DNA of 64,000 bases, from contig NW_026262734.1 in the NCBI RefSeq assembly GCF_021869535.1, positions 80,042,339 to 80,106,338 on the forward strand, in the 5' to 3' direction. Positions 34,906-45,745 of this stretch are shown here, piece after piece. Under the pieces are notes generated by a model. That model was not told where the DNA came from. It saw nothing but the letters and a program-made list of their open reading frames with translations, and did not search any database. This DNA comes from Mytilus californianus (lineage: Eukaryota > Mollusca > Bivalvia > Mytilida > Mytilidae). The translations under genes and the position numbers were made by a program. The stretch's first letter is position 1. Each line of letters begins with the position of its first letter.

Positions 34906-35760
34906 GGTTTTTATACACCCGTCAAAATTTTGACGGGACGTATTATGGTATACAAATGTCCGGCGTCTGTCCGTCCGTCTGTCCGTCTATCCGTCTATCC
35001 GTCTGTCCGTCTGTCCAGCGTAAACATGTCGTACCGTAACTTGAGAACGACTTATCCAAATTTCATGAAACTTATCATAGTTGTTTCTTATGATGGTCTG
35101 TATACTTTTTGGTGAAAATAAGATAAAACATTTTGAGTTACAGGACTTTGTAACTAAAACAGGGGTGTGTTTTTTTTTCACATGTCGCGCCATATCTCAA
35201 AAACCATTTATGATTTTTGCTTCAAACTTTACACACTTCTTAGTTATATTAATCTAAAGATCTGTATACTTTTTGGTGATGATTCAAAATTTTATTTTTG
35301 AGTTATTGAGTATTTTGTTAAAAAAGGGGGATGGGGTTTTCACATGTCGCGCCGTATCTCAAAAATAATGTATGATTTTTGCTTAAAACTTTACACACTT
35401 CTTAGTTATATTATCTAAAGATCTGTATACTTTTTTTATTTTGATTCAAAATTTTATTTTAGAGATATTGAGTGTTTTGTAAAATAAAAGGGGGGGGGTG
35501 GTTTCACATGTCACGCCGTATCTCAAAAACAATTTATGATTATTGCTTAAAACTTAACACACTTCTTAGTTATATTAATCTTAAGAGTTGTATTCTTTTT
35601 GGTGATGATTCACAATTTTATTTTAGAGTTATTGAGTTTTTTGTAAAAAAGGGGGGTTTTCACATGTCGCACCTTTTGTCAGAAACTATTTAGGATTTAG
35701 CATAAAAATTCACAGACAAGACGATGGGCGTATCATGCGCTCATGGCGCAGCTGTTTATT
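34906..35760 (+). repeat. Dispersed repeat with a perfect 20-bp palindrome and a 160-bp tandem
   Basis: CCCGTCAAAATTTTGACGGG at 34918-34937, then a (GTCC)n-like tract at 34968-35020. A tandem follows whose CACATGTCGCGCC..ATCTCA blocks start at 35179, 35341, 35505 and 35661 (steps of 162, 164 and 156 bp). The last unit is truncated. It closes with GACGATGGGCGTATCATGCG. I recognise the CCCGTC head with CCGTCC tract as a mussel repeat family. Confidence 0.7.
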
Positions 35761-36664
35761 AGTCATGTTAGCCATGATGGTTAAATTTTAAGAAGATACA
35801 AAACACGAACAAACAAATATAAAACTATCACGCTCATCCATATATATATTAAAGATATCCTGACATTTAAATACTGAAAGACCTTTTAAAATAAATCAAT
35901 GTTTACCGATTATTTGTAAAGCTCATGAAATATTTCAGGATATCCTGAATTCGAATTATGAAGATCCTGAATACTTTACAAGTGTTGTAGGTTAAAAAAA
36001 ACCCAAGAGATGTGGTATGATCGCCAATTGATACTATCTTGGTTGTATTTGCAGATTGGCTATTAATTTCCATCTACTAGTATCATATGCACGCTTACAT
36101 TTTTTGGCCGAAATTTTTTTTCCACTTTTGAGCACAACTGTTTCCTGCACTTTGTGTTTATTTTGGCCAGGCCAGGGTATTGTTTTTCTAAATCTTGCTG
36201 CATCCCCCCCCCCAAAAAAAAACCCCGAAAAATCAAATGATTGTCTCATTACAGATGAAAATGACAAAAAATAAAATTACCTTCGACTTTAAAGCTTCAA
36301 GTCTATTGAGGAAATACAATTGCATTTGGATTTGACTGTGTTCATTTACATCTATTTATTTTCAGTTGATTAAATATTGGAAATGCATTCCTGTGTTGAC
36401 AATTAGACAATAATAAAACATTACATTTTCTGGATAAGAGTAAACGCGTTTCCGTTTAAGAGTTATAAGTTGCAGTTGTCTCCCTTTCCATGAAAATTAA
36501 ATTTTTTAATGTATTCTCCCTTTGCAAATAAGAATTATCTCAATATTAGTGCATTATTCAAAATAATCGAAATGCTATATACCGATAAATGCTTATTAAT
36601 TTACTGTAAATCTAATTAAAAAGAAATATTTAACAAATTTTGCTTTGTTGAAAAAATATCACAG
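35761..36664. other. Non-coding right part of the 8.8-kb element
   Basis: No gene. A scrap of family A (AGATGTGGTATGATCGCCAA) at about 36007, a C run at about 36206-36213, and a weak motif copy at 36421. Confidence 0.45.
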
Positions 36665-36754
36665 AATATGTTTGTTCCCTGGTTAAGGGTAATGGGATAA
36701 AGGTAAATTTTCGGGTTAAGAGTAGTTCCTGGATAAGTGTATGACATACTTCTG

Positions 36755-37456
36755 CGTTGTCGTCTTAGCGGTCTGGTACGATGTTGAACTTTGGCCTTGC
36801 GATCATCATCCGAATTAAGAAGTGGTTCCACCATTGTAGAGCTGGTTGTAAGTTGTTTTATTGCATTACTGTTAACGGCACTGACTTTGTTGAAACATCA
36901 TATCTATTTTAGGTTTCAGTTCTAAAATAATTTTGTCTTCAGTTTCCTTCTTCTCGCAATTTTCTAAATAGTGAAAGTTTGCTTCAACTGACCGGAAGCG
37001 CACTTCTGCCTCTTCAACTGTCTCCGGCCATTTACCTAGGGACATTAGTTTAACAAGTTCTGGTTTGCATTTATATTGCAGTTTCGTCAATTTGAATTGT
37101 TGTCCCACATCTTGGTCTTCAGACAAAGCGTTAACTCGGTTGATATATTCTGCAACATATTCTGTTTCTTGTTGTTTTAAGTCTATAAAGTCCGAAAGTT
37201 TTTGAAAGTTCTGTCCGTGTGAAATTTGATACTTCTTCAGAAATAAGCATTTTAAATTTTCACGAGTGTTTGTTACATCTTCCGGTAATCCATTAAACCA
37301 TATTTGGGCATTTTCTTCAAGAAATAGGGGAAATGCATTACAAAATTTAGATTCATCCCAATATAAAGAAACGAATTTTTCGAATAACTTCCACCAACGA
37401 CTTGGGTTTTCTGTAAAATCATCTTTGAATTTCGCTAATATTTTCGTAGGGTCCAT
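36755..37456 (-). pseudogene. Ty3/gypsy gag, N-terminal part
   Basis: Capsid protein of the host retrotransposon. It starts MDPTKILAKFKDDF at 37456, about 236 bp inside the 5' LTR, as expected. It shows the retrotransposon-gag pattern (SRWWKLFEKFVSLYW, AQIWFNGLPED, LKCLFLKKYQIS, LSDFIDLKQQETEYVAEYINR). The frame hits TAA at 36872. A shifted frame (MVEPLLNSDDDRKAKVQH) then runs to the insertion site at 36749-36754, where the 8.8-kb element interrupts it. The missing remainder lies at 27866-27978 and 23633 downward. Confidence 0.85.
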
Positions 37457-37654
37457 TTTAAAATTAGTTGTACAGATCTAGATTATATAATTAAAAATTC
37501 CGCATAGTTATGATAAGAATATGTCCAATGTAAACAAATAACTTTTTCTCTTCTTCCATCGTTTCATTTCCTCACTTTAATTTTGTCCTATAGCACTAGC
37601 AACGAAATACTGTTAATATTAAAAGTACATTTTGTCATTCGCTTGGCTTTTGAG

Positions 37655-37692
37655 GTACTCTTCTGAGATCACGGGTCGAGATCCACGACATA
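37655..37692 (-). other. Candidate primer-binding region of the Ty3/gypsy-type element
   Basis: Directly inside the 5' LTR the plus strand reads CACGGGTCGAGATCCACGAC, which resembles a tRNA T-arm and acceptor end. A terminal CCA is not visible, so the assignment is tentative. Confidence 0.35.
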
Positions 37693-38265
37693 TGACCAGG
37701 TTGTTGGTCACCTCTGTCTTATTAATTAGTTTCGGTGGAAAACTAGCGGTAGTTTAGATAAAGTCCAAGTCGCTGGAAAGTTTACATATTTATTTCGCAT
37801 CCATATATTTCAAACATTAAAACATAACTGAATAACAACATAAAAACAAACATAAAATACAAATTCGAAAGACTGATTTGACATGCGGAAAATGAACCAA
37901 TCAAATATCTTTTATTAAATAATATAAATTCGCGTTTTGCCGAAAGCGGGGATTACGGATAAAAAACATGTTTCGTATAAGTTTGTCAAGAATGGCTTTC
38001 GGCAGTTATCACTTAGTGTCAATTTATCTATATTCTTTGTTACACAATCTTTTATCATAAAGACGGATATAAATTTTTTATAATTTATTTAAATGAAAGG
38101 ATTATAGTTAATTGTAAAATACAAGTAACTTTTGAATAGCGTAATATACAATGAACTATTGAATTATTTAAACGCAATGAGGACTCGGAATGATAATAAA
38201 AAGCATGAATTATAAAAATATACAAAATCCTAAAACTGAACTTTGAACGAACAATTGTCGGGTCA
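37693..38265 (-). repeat. 5' LTR of the Ty3/gypsy-type element
   Basis: 573 bp, same ends as 16843-17393 and in direct orientation. Includes the extra block of about 20 bp noted there. Inner features shared: GGTTTCCCCC-like GGGGATTACGGAT, GCCGAAAGCGG, GGCTTTCGGCA. Confidence 0.9.
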
Positions 38266-40189
38266 TAATAGTATAAAGAAATGACTTGAGGGATTTCTTA
38301 TGATTCTAAAAAAAAATCTTTTTCATTAATTTTAGCGTTTAAGAATTATGTTTTATCAATAATTTGAATGTTAAAGTCTAGGTCATACCTCGGTGGTATA
38401 CTTTAATATATTGATTTTTTGTTTAGCATAAAGGGAAAACCTGTTGTAGGTAAAATATGAAACAGGAAGCTTAATTAAAAAAATGCTATAAGTAGATTAT
38501 GACAAGGTTTAAAATTAACGTAAAACCAAACTTTTCAAATTCAGTTGGAATAGTCAACAAATGAGAACAACATGTTATTAATTAAGGATCGTTAAACTTT
38601 TCTGAAGATACAGAAAAATCAAGGTAAAAATAATTCAGTTATTTTATTTTTAGGAAATAGCTAAAGAACTATAGTTGAAGTATATAATTACATCAACTAC
38701 TTTAACTTTGTCAAGGGTCTTTCTGATAAAAAAAACCCGATAATTATATGAAACTTTAGGGGTCACCACAAAATAATTCTGACAGTTTGGGTATGTATTA
38801 GCTTCTAAATTTAAAATGTGAATTACAATTAGTAAAAATGGACAATATATGCTCTCTTTTAACGTCATGAAAACACATTACGTCTTATTATTTATAATTA
38901 TGGATTCTCTGTGAGTGCCATACAAGTAAGATGTTTGGCAGCTTTAAATTCAGGATTAATCCCCTATTTTCTACATAAGGAAATTCGTATACCAAGTCAG
39001 AAATATGACAGATGTTTTACATTAGTTTGATGTATTGAAGCTTTTGATTTCGACATTTGTTCAGGGAATTTCGATTTCTGTTTGGAATTTTCCTTGATTC
39101 AATATTTTTGTTTTCTTTTACTTTCTTTCATTGAATTTTGATTGTGTGTACATTTCAATAACATAGATGATTTTTTTTAAAATTACGATTGATGTTTAGA
39201 AATTAAATTTATTTAAGGAGAAACGGGAAACCCCTTTAAAATAAGAAGACATACAAAAAGCTTTGAATAGATCGAAAGTAGGTAACACGAAAACTTCAAA
39301 TGAAATGTAAAAACCTTTTTCACATTATGTGTTAACAGTACATGCGAAATGTTTATAATGTTTTTGTTATTTAATGAACTTTTTTAGACAGACATCATTA
39401 ACTGTAATTTTTCAAAATGACTACAAAGCATATTTTAAGATTATTGAATTAATGTAAGTGCGTATATCCGTATATTAAAATGTTTAAAAATAGTTCAGTC
39501 GTCGCTGAACCGTGGGTAGATTTCATTGGAGCTATATTAATTATATCCGGATAAAAAATTTTCATTTCTTTTTAATATATATTTGTGTACCTAAATATAA
39601 AGTTTACAAAAATAAAAAAAGCCTATAAATAAATCGAAAGAAAGTGTCACAAGCTTTTAAAATGAGCGTTAACGAAAATATAAAGAATAATTGTTTAAAT
39701 GTACAACAATGTAGCACCTATTTGATAAAAAAAATAACTGTTTGACATTCCGTTTAAAGTTATGTACCTGATGATATAACTAGGTTAACGCGGGTTGGTA
39801 TATACTCTTAAATTTAAATGTTTATTTATAAAAATATGTCATTTTTTGCTGTGATAGTATTTCATTGAAGTTATATGAGCTATAGCGTGAAAACCGTTTT
39901 TTTATCTTTAAATATATATTTGAATACCAGAATATAGATTTAGAACAGATGAAATACTATACAATCGTGTAAATAGACCGAAAGTAAGTGTTACATGTGT
40001 TACAAGGTTTCAAAATGACAGTAAAAGAAAATATAGAGAATAAATTTAAAAATGAACACTAATTTCGTTCAACATTTTTTGTAAGTAATTACGTATTAAG
40101 AAATAATAAAAATAATTAGCATATACCCTCAAGAGAAAAACCAGGGAAGAAATCATAAATAATCACAGGACTGGTGTTTTCTATGTTCC
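38266..40189. other. Intergenic DNA with degenerate tandem repeats
   Basis: No gene. 38450-38880 resembles 15400-15780 on the other side of the retrotransposon. From about 39220 to 40090 there are three eroded units of about 340 bp (blocks such as AATCGAAAG.AAGTGT.ACA and AATATATATTTG..TACC near 39280, 39600-39655 and 39910-39998). Confidence 0.45.
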
Positions 40190-40193
40190 TTAA

Positions 40194-41253
40194 GGTCAAT
40201 GAACAGTTAATGGGCTATGTCACAGATTTTGTTAAAAAAATTACATATCAGTTGGGCTCGTTGAGTTTTATCAGAAAATCGAAAAAATAATTCATTTATC
40301 TCTTTTATATTCGGAAATATTACTGATTGAATTCTTTGAAAATAGGTGAACATTTGTATAGAAAGCACATAAAAGCGGCGAAACAGTTCATAAGTTTAAA
40401 ATTGAGAATGGAAATGGGGAATGTGTCAAAGAGACAACGACCCGACCATAGAGCAGACAACAGCCGAAGGCCACCAATGGGTCTTCAATGCAGCGAGAAA
40501 CTCCCGCACCCGGAGACGTCCTTCAGCTGGCCCCTAAACAAATATGTATACTAGTTCAGTGATAATGGACGTCATACTAACCTCCAAATTATACACAGGA
40601 AACTAAAATTAAAAATGATACAAGACTAACAAAGGCCAGAAGCTCCTGACTTGGGACAGGCGCAAAAATGCGGCGGGGTTAAACATGTTTTTTGAGATCT
40701 CAAAGTCAACAAATGTTATATTTTTACTCCATAGTTTTTTCTTAAATTTTTTCTTAAAAAACTATATTTTGTTGATACATAAAAATCTGTTTTTCCGCTC
40801 TGTAGTTAAAAAACGTCAAAAATCGACGATTAAGGGTCTTTAACGTGATGACGTTACGATTATTTCGACGTTTTTGTGTATTATTTTACCAAGTACACAA
40901 CTTTGCTTGCATGATGTAAACCGTTAAAAAGGAAGTCATTGACCCTATGACTATTTTACATCATTAAAACGGAATTGTTTGTATCAATAGCATACATGCA
41001 GTTCTTTAAGAAAATTGTATGGAGTAAACATTGGAAATTTAATGATTTAAAGACAAATTTTAGAACGTTTTTCGCCGCTTTTATGTGCTTTCTATACAAA
41101 TGGGCACCTATTTTGAAAGAATTAAATATTTAAGGGAAAAAAAAGAGATAAAAGCATAACTTTTTCGATTTTTAGAGACAGTTCAAGGAGCCAAAGGTGT
41201 ATGAAAATTTTTAAGAAAATCGGTGACATAGCCAATTTACTGCGACTTGACCC
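40194..41253. mobile_element. Inverted-repeat DNA element with 200-bp arms
   Basis: Arms 40194-40395 and 41055-41253 are diverged reverse complements: GGGCTATGTCACAGATTTTG against CAAAATC/GAAAATCGGTGACATAGCC, and ATTTGTATAGAAAGCACATA perfectly against TATGTGCTTTCTATACAAAT. Outside lie TTAA (40190-40193) and CTAA-type bases, again suggesting a TTAA target. The interior holds a retroelement-tail copy at 40398-40690. No transposase. Confidence 0.7.
40398..40690 (-). repeat. Retroelement 3' tail, full-length copy
   Basis: AAATTGAGAATGGAAATGGG, GACCATAGAGCAGACAACAG, TCCTGACTTGGGACAGGCGC, GGCGGGGTTAAACATG in order. It is the reverse of 61229-61522 and lies directly inside the left arm of the 40194-41253 element. 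Confidence 0.8.
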
Positions 41254-42471
41254 TAAGAAATTTTAACCAATACGAAAGAACAAGATTTTCCTTCTGTGTA
41301 TTGGTTACATGAGGTACATTAGTGACCTTACATACAAAGCTATTTTGCTTGGCCTTCCAAGGGTTCCACAATTATTTTTTTTTAAGATATCAAAATCAAA
41401 TTGATCAGTAATCAAAGCCGTGCTTCAAAATATTATTGGGAAACTTATTACTCTATATGAATAGCGTGAATCAGATGTGGATACTTTTCTAAAAAAAACT
41501 CTAAAGATATGTTTAAGTACATTCATGTATAAAGAGGTATTACTTGTTTTTCTGCATTATCGATCTGACGAGTTAAACCCTTTTCAACTGACTTTTACAG
41601 TTTGTTAATCTGTGGTGTTCTTATACCACAATTCCAGCTAAGGAGAAAATTGGGTGACCGAAATCATGTTTAAGTGGTCAAGTGCTGTTTCGTTGGCTAG
41701 TAAATACGAAATCGTCTTAATTTTATAAGTTTCTTGTAAACATATTAAATCATTTGACTGTTCTACCAATTACACAACTGCATGACAAATTGAAAAGATT
41801 GGTTCACCTTTGTTTTATAGGAAATTAAAGCAATCGTAGATACAAGAATGAAAAAAAAAAGTAGCAATCTTTTTTAACGTATTAAAATATCAATTATTGC
41901 TTACAAGTAATACCCATTGTAAATCGAATAAAGCTTCAAGTTTTATTTTATTTCAAAGTAATAAAAAAATTCCTTGTAATGATTTCTGTTTCATTTATTT
42001 GGGCAGTTCATCCATCTTTTAAGGATTATATTTTTTTCCTTAGTGGTAATACATTTCAAATAATCTGGATTTTTAACTGCTAGAGAGTGTTACATGTAAA
42101 TCGAAGCAAACCAGTTGTAAGTGTCAAGTCTGTCTGCTATCAACATCCAATGAGTTAAACGACTTAATTTAGTTTACAGATGGTGAAGTCTTTCAATTAT
42201 CCATATAAAACCAACCTTTTTTCAAATATATATTTAATATCTATTTCGAACGTTTGTACTTCCTTTTTGTCAATTTATCTAACATCACTAAATTTGTTAA
42301 ATAGTACATGTCACATTGCAACCATTGTTTTATGCAGCTGATGTCCTCTTTGATGTAATCACGTCAATAGCGATGCAGTTTTCTTTATCACAAACGTTTA
42401 TTCTGATGATCTTAATTCTTATCAATAACTACAATAATATACTATGTCTGTTATGGATCTTTATATGTAAC
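41254..42471. other. Intergenic DNA, no gene seen
   Basis: AT-rich, no domain-bearing frames and no repeat I can tie to another part of the window. Confidence 0.4.
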
Positions 42472-44707
42472 TCATTACAAAAGTCAAAAAGTTTGAAAAG
42501 ACCAATTTTTGTCTGAATTTGCATGAATTTGTACTCGACATTCTTTCTTTGTCTTAATTATTCTAAAAAATTCTTAACATAGTATGAATTTGGCTGATAA
42601 GGTTCTTGATTTTTCTTGACACTTTTAGTATCATCTGATAAGAGTCTTGATTAGTCTCGACCAATTCTTGACTGTCTTAAATTCGTCTCGATCAGTCTTG
42701 ACATATTCTTGACATTCTTAATAATGTCTGAATATGTCTTTACATATTCTTGACATTCTTAATAATGTCTGAATATGTCTTGACACATCTTTGACAGTCT
42801 TAAAGCTGTATGAATATATCTGGACACATGCTTGACGGTCTAAAAGATGTCTTGACACTATCTCAATTTTATAAAATTTCGCCTGAATTGTGAATAGACA
42901 CATTCCGCACTGTTTAAACAATTGCCTTTGCTGTTATATACTCATTTTTATTATTGCTAAACTAAATTTTTGGTTATACGTCCCTCCTGATTTTTTTCTC
43001 AAGAAATCATAGATAAAAAAAATGTTTAGATCTTAATTATGCATGTCTGTGTTAGATCCATTTCAAAAGACCAATGATTTCTATAGAAATCATTGATGGG
43101 ACCCTTTAATAATAAATACAGTTTTCTATTATTCCCAGAGTAGATAATAATTTTCTTTTAATCTTTGGGAAATTAACCAATTTGTTTTTATGTTTAATTA
43201 TTTCACTTCATAATTTTGATGTAGGAAATCCATTTTAATTCTAAAAACTCTAATTAAAATTAAAACTTTTTAAATTTTAATGGCAGTAAAATGAGGTAAA
43301 CGGACAGAAAGTCACAGGACAAAAAGTCACAAGTAATTTTTTGACAATTGTTTAAATATATTTTGAAATATTTCATTTTTATTACATAAATTCCTTTTTA
43401 AGTTAAGGAAATTGCTCATAAACCTTGATAAATGAAAATGTATTATATTTTAATCATGCAAAGGATATATTTATTGGCAAAATGAAGCCATTTTAGTACC
43501 AAGCCACTTTGACATTTTGTTTTCATAACAATTATTTGATCATTATTGATATTTATTGAATAAATTTTAATTACAAAGTTGCTTCATATATCACATGTTT
43601 CATGTATATAAAACTTAGAGAAAAAACAAACAAAATATTTTCCAAATAATTAAAACACTTGTTCAAAGAAAAATAATCTCAAAACTGAATTGTGACTTTT
43701 TGTCCTGTGACTTTATGTCTGTGACTTTTTGTCCGTGACTTTTTGTCCTGTGACTTTCTGTCCTACATTCTAAAATGATAAGTTGCATGGCTAATTACCG
43801 GTAAAGCAGTAATTTTCCATATGACAGTCGCGTGTACCCTGAGGGTGTGTATAACTGATTTGGAATACATTAATTTTCTGGGGAACATCCTGTCCATGCG
43901 TAATACTTGATATATATTGCAACAGATTACATTACACAAATGTTCTTCTGTTAAATCAAGGATTTTTTATACAAATCCTTGGAAGAATTAGGATGCAATA
44001 ATACTTTGCTATTTATAAAAATCACATTGTGGTACAAAAATTGTTTATTTACCATATTAACATTGAATATTATGCATGTAGAATGAAATATGTCTACAGT
44101 ATGATTGGTTTTAATCATTTATCAATTATTTATAAGATAAGGAATCAACATTTGTAATTATTTTCAAACCACATTTAAATTGGTTTATATCAACATACCC
44201 ACATTTGTATTGTTAATACTTTAAATTTCATAGTTATATTTGTATTTTTTTAAATATTTATATACCTAACATTTTCACTATTTTATATTTACATACCCAA
44301 CTTTTGTTTTTGTTTTAATCAGTGTAACTTTAAACAACAGTATATTATATAAAGAGAAATAAAGATAAAGTTATATCATGTATATTGGCCATGAATTTTC
44401 AAGAAAATTTTAGACACAATTCAAAATGTTTAGAATATGTCAAGCCATACTAAGAAAAAATAAGAATGTCGAGAATCTGTCGAGAAATTTCAAGACAGTA
44501 TTCAAATGTAAAGAATTTGTCAAGAAGATTTAAGATCATATTCAGAATGTCGAGAATTTGTCTATTAAATTCTTACAAATTTAATTTAAATCAGAATTTG
44601 TCAAGAAAAATTAGGACACAAGTCATACTTTTCGAGAATGTCAAGTAAAATTTCATGCAAATCAAGACAAAAATTGGTCTTTTCTGACTTTTGGACTTTT
44701 GTAGTGA
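42472..44707. mobile_element. 2.2-kb inverted-repeat element with subterminal GTC arrays
   Basis: Left TCATTACAAAAGTCAAAAAG and right (complement) TCACTACAAAAGTCCAAAAG, followed on both sides by GAAAAGACCAATTTTTGTCT. The arms (about 42472-42890 and 44390-44707) consist of degenerate TGTCTTGACA/TGTCAAGA units, including an exact 41-bp tandem starting at 42701 and 42742. The interior matches 28936-29801. No transposase frame. A second element sits inside at 43302-43763. Confidence 0.75.
43302..43763. mobile_element. Nested MITE with GGACAGAAAGTCAC termini
   Basis: Left GGACAGAAAGTCACAGGACA (continuing AAAAGTCAC) is matched by the right end ...GTGACTTTCTGTCC. The right side contains four extra GTGACTTTTTGTCC-type units, so the terminal repeat is iterated. 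462 bp, non-coding, target duplication not clear. Confidence 0.75.
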
Positions 44708-45745
44708 CAAACAGCAATATTTCCACCATTTGTCGTTGTTTATCTCACAATTTATGTAATGTTTAGTATTATTTGAGGATTCTTTGCGTAAGTTAAGTCA
44801 AATTTAGGAGTATAAATTCTTGTAAGTCGCTCCGCAACTTAAAAGTAGTTCAAGTCTTCGATGGTTTTGTATATTCATGCAATTTCAATATTAGGTTCAA
44901 TAATAAACATACATGTGGCGAACTTATAACATTCGCTGAATATATTTATTCAAGAAGCATCTCGTGTTACACCATCTTCAATACAGTTTAGAACTGGCAT
45001 GCTTTTTATTTATAGACTGAAATCAATTACCGAGTAGGCATTCCTTAGAAATATTGAAGTTATATCTGATAAACATCTAGTATTTTGATTTTATAGTATG
45101 ATAATCTTTTTTATTATTCACGTCATACGCTAATCCCTCTTTCCTATGTTCTTTTAAAAAATATATAAGAAATAAAGCACGGGCACATTCATGGGGTATT
45201 TCTGTTCATTCATGACTAAACAGTCATATTTTTTTCAAATACTCATGACTAGATGTGTTGCCTTTGTCATGTAATTCTATCTTTGCTAGAGTTAAGCTGT
45301 TTTGCAACGCAGAATTTTTTATAACACAATCAAAACCAGTCATATTGTAAAAATAATAATTCAAAAATATTTTATCTTTTCATTTTTGCATAAAATGAAT
45401 TCAAGTATCATAATGTGTCGAAATAGATGTTTTTACGATAGAAAATTAACATTTCCTTTCCAGTGATCCTAATTTTGTTTTATTGAATATTAATTTGTTC
45501 TGCACTCTTCCTGGCAATTCAGTTTTAGTTCCTTTTAAACGATGTAGTTCAAATTAATTCCGTCAGACAGTTATCTATGTTTTCATTGAAGAAGCCAATT
45601 ATCGATGGGGTCTTTTTAATAAAATATTGCATGAGTAGTGCATGTTTTAAATATAACATTTATAATAAACCAGTAATGTTTGTTCAGTTTATAATTTTTA
45701 TCTCGTACATTGTTATATTAATATCAAACATGATCTAATTTCAGG
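44708..45745. other. Upstream region of the HEPN-Kelch gene
   Basis: No gene and no repeat recognised. It ends in ATCTAATTTCAG at 45733-45744, a splice acceptor one base before the start codon, so at least one 5' non-coding exon and the promoter lie somewhere upstream. Confidence 0.5.

Larger units (their letters stand above)
27985..36748. mobile_element. 8.8-kb unclassified inserted element carrying an OTU gene
   Basis: Flanked by CTTCTG at 27979-27984 and 36749-36754, a 6-bp target duplication placed within Ty3/gypsy gag. Removing the element and one duplicate keeps the gag codon phase. It contains an OTU-protease reading frame, a repeat of about 850 bp related to 43775-44707, several copies of a 30-bp motif (one forms its right end), a Helitron and other repeats. 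No transposase, integrase or polymerase frame was found.

Termini: left ATGAAAAATGTCAACTCTCA, right (complement) TATGTCATACACTTATCC. Only ATGTCA is clearly shared, so long terminal inverted repeats are absent. Six-base duplications occur in Polintons, IS3EU, Dada and some LTR elements; none fits well. Confidence 0.7.
32182..36748. repeat. Dispersed array of a 30-bp motif around CCGGGATAAG
   Basis: Consensus ACATATTTCCGGGATAAG followed by RGTAYCGACATA. Copies: 32182-32213 (+), 32407-32437 (-), 32496-32524 (+, cut by the Helitron), 33888-33919 (+), 34125-34153 (+), 34445-34474 (+), 36421-36445 (+, weak), and a cluster of weaker copies at 36665-36748 that ends exactly at the right target duplication. 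Spacing is irregular. Longer units around it are partly shared (CTTTCCCTGCA upstream of two copies). It looks like subterminal repeats of the host element, possibly binding sites for its transposase. Confidence 0.7.
16843..38265 (-). mobile_element. Ty3/gypsy-type LTR retrotransposon, split by two nested insertions
   Basis: Direct LTRs at 16843-17393 and 37693-38265 share TG...CA ends with terminal TGACC/GGGTCA. Between them, all on the minus strand and in canonical order, lie gag (37456 downward), a CCHC zinc knuckle, aspartic protease, RT-RNase H, integrase, a GPY/F-like module and a chromodomain.

The flanking pentanucleotides TAGTA (16838-16842) and TAATA (38266-38270) look like a once-identical 5-bp target duplication. 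The interior is interrupted by the DIRS-like element (23634-27865) and by the 8.8-kb element (27985-36748). Without them the retrotransposon would be about 8.4 kb. It carries several stops and frame changes and is dead. Confidence 0.85.
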
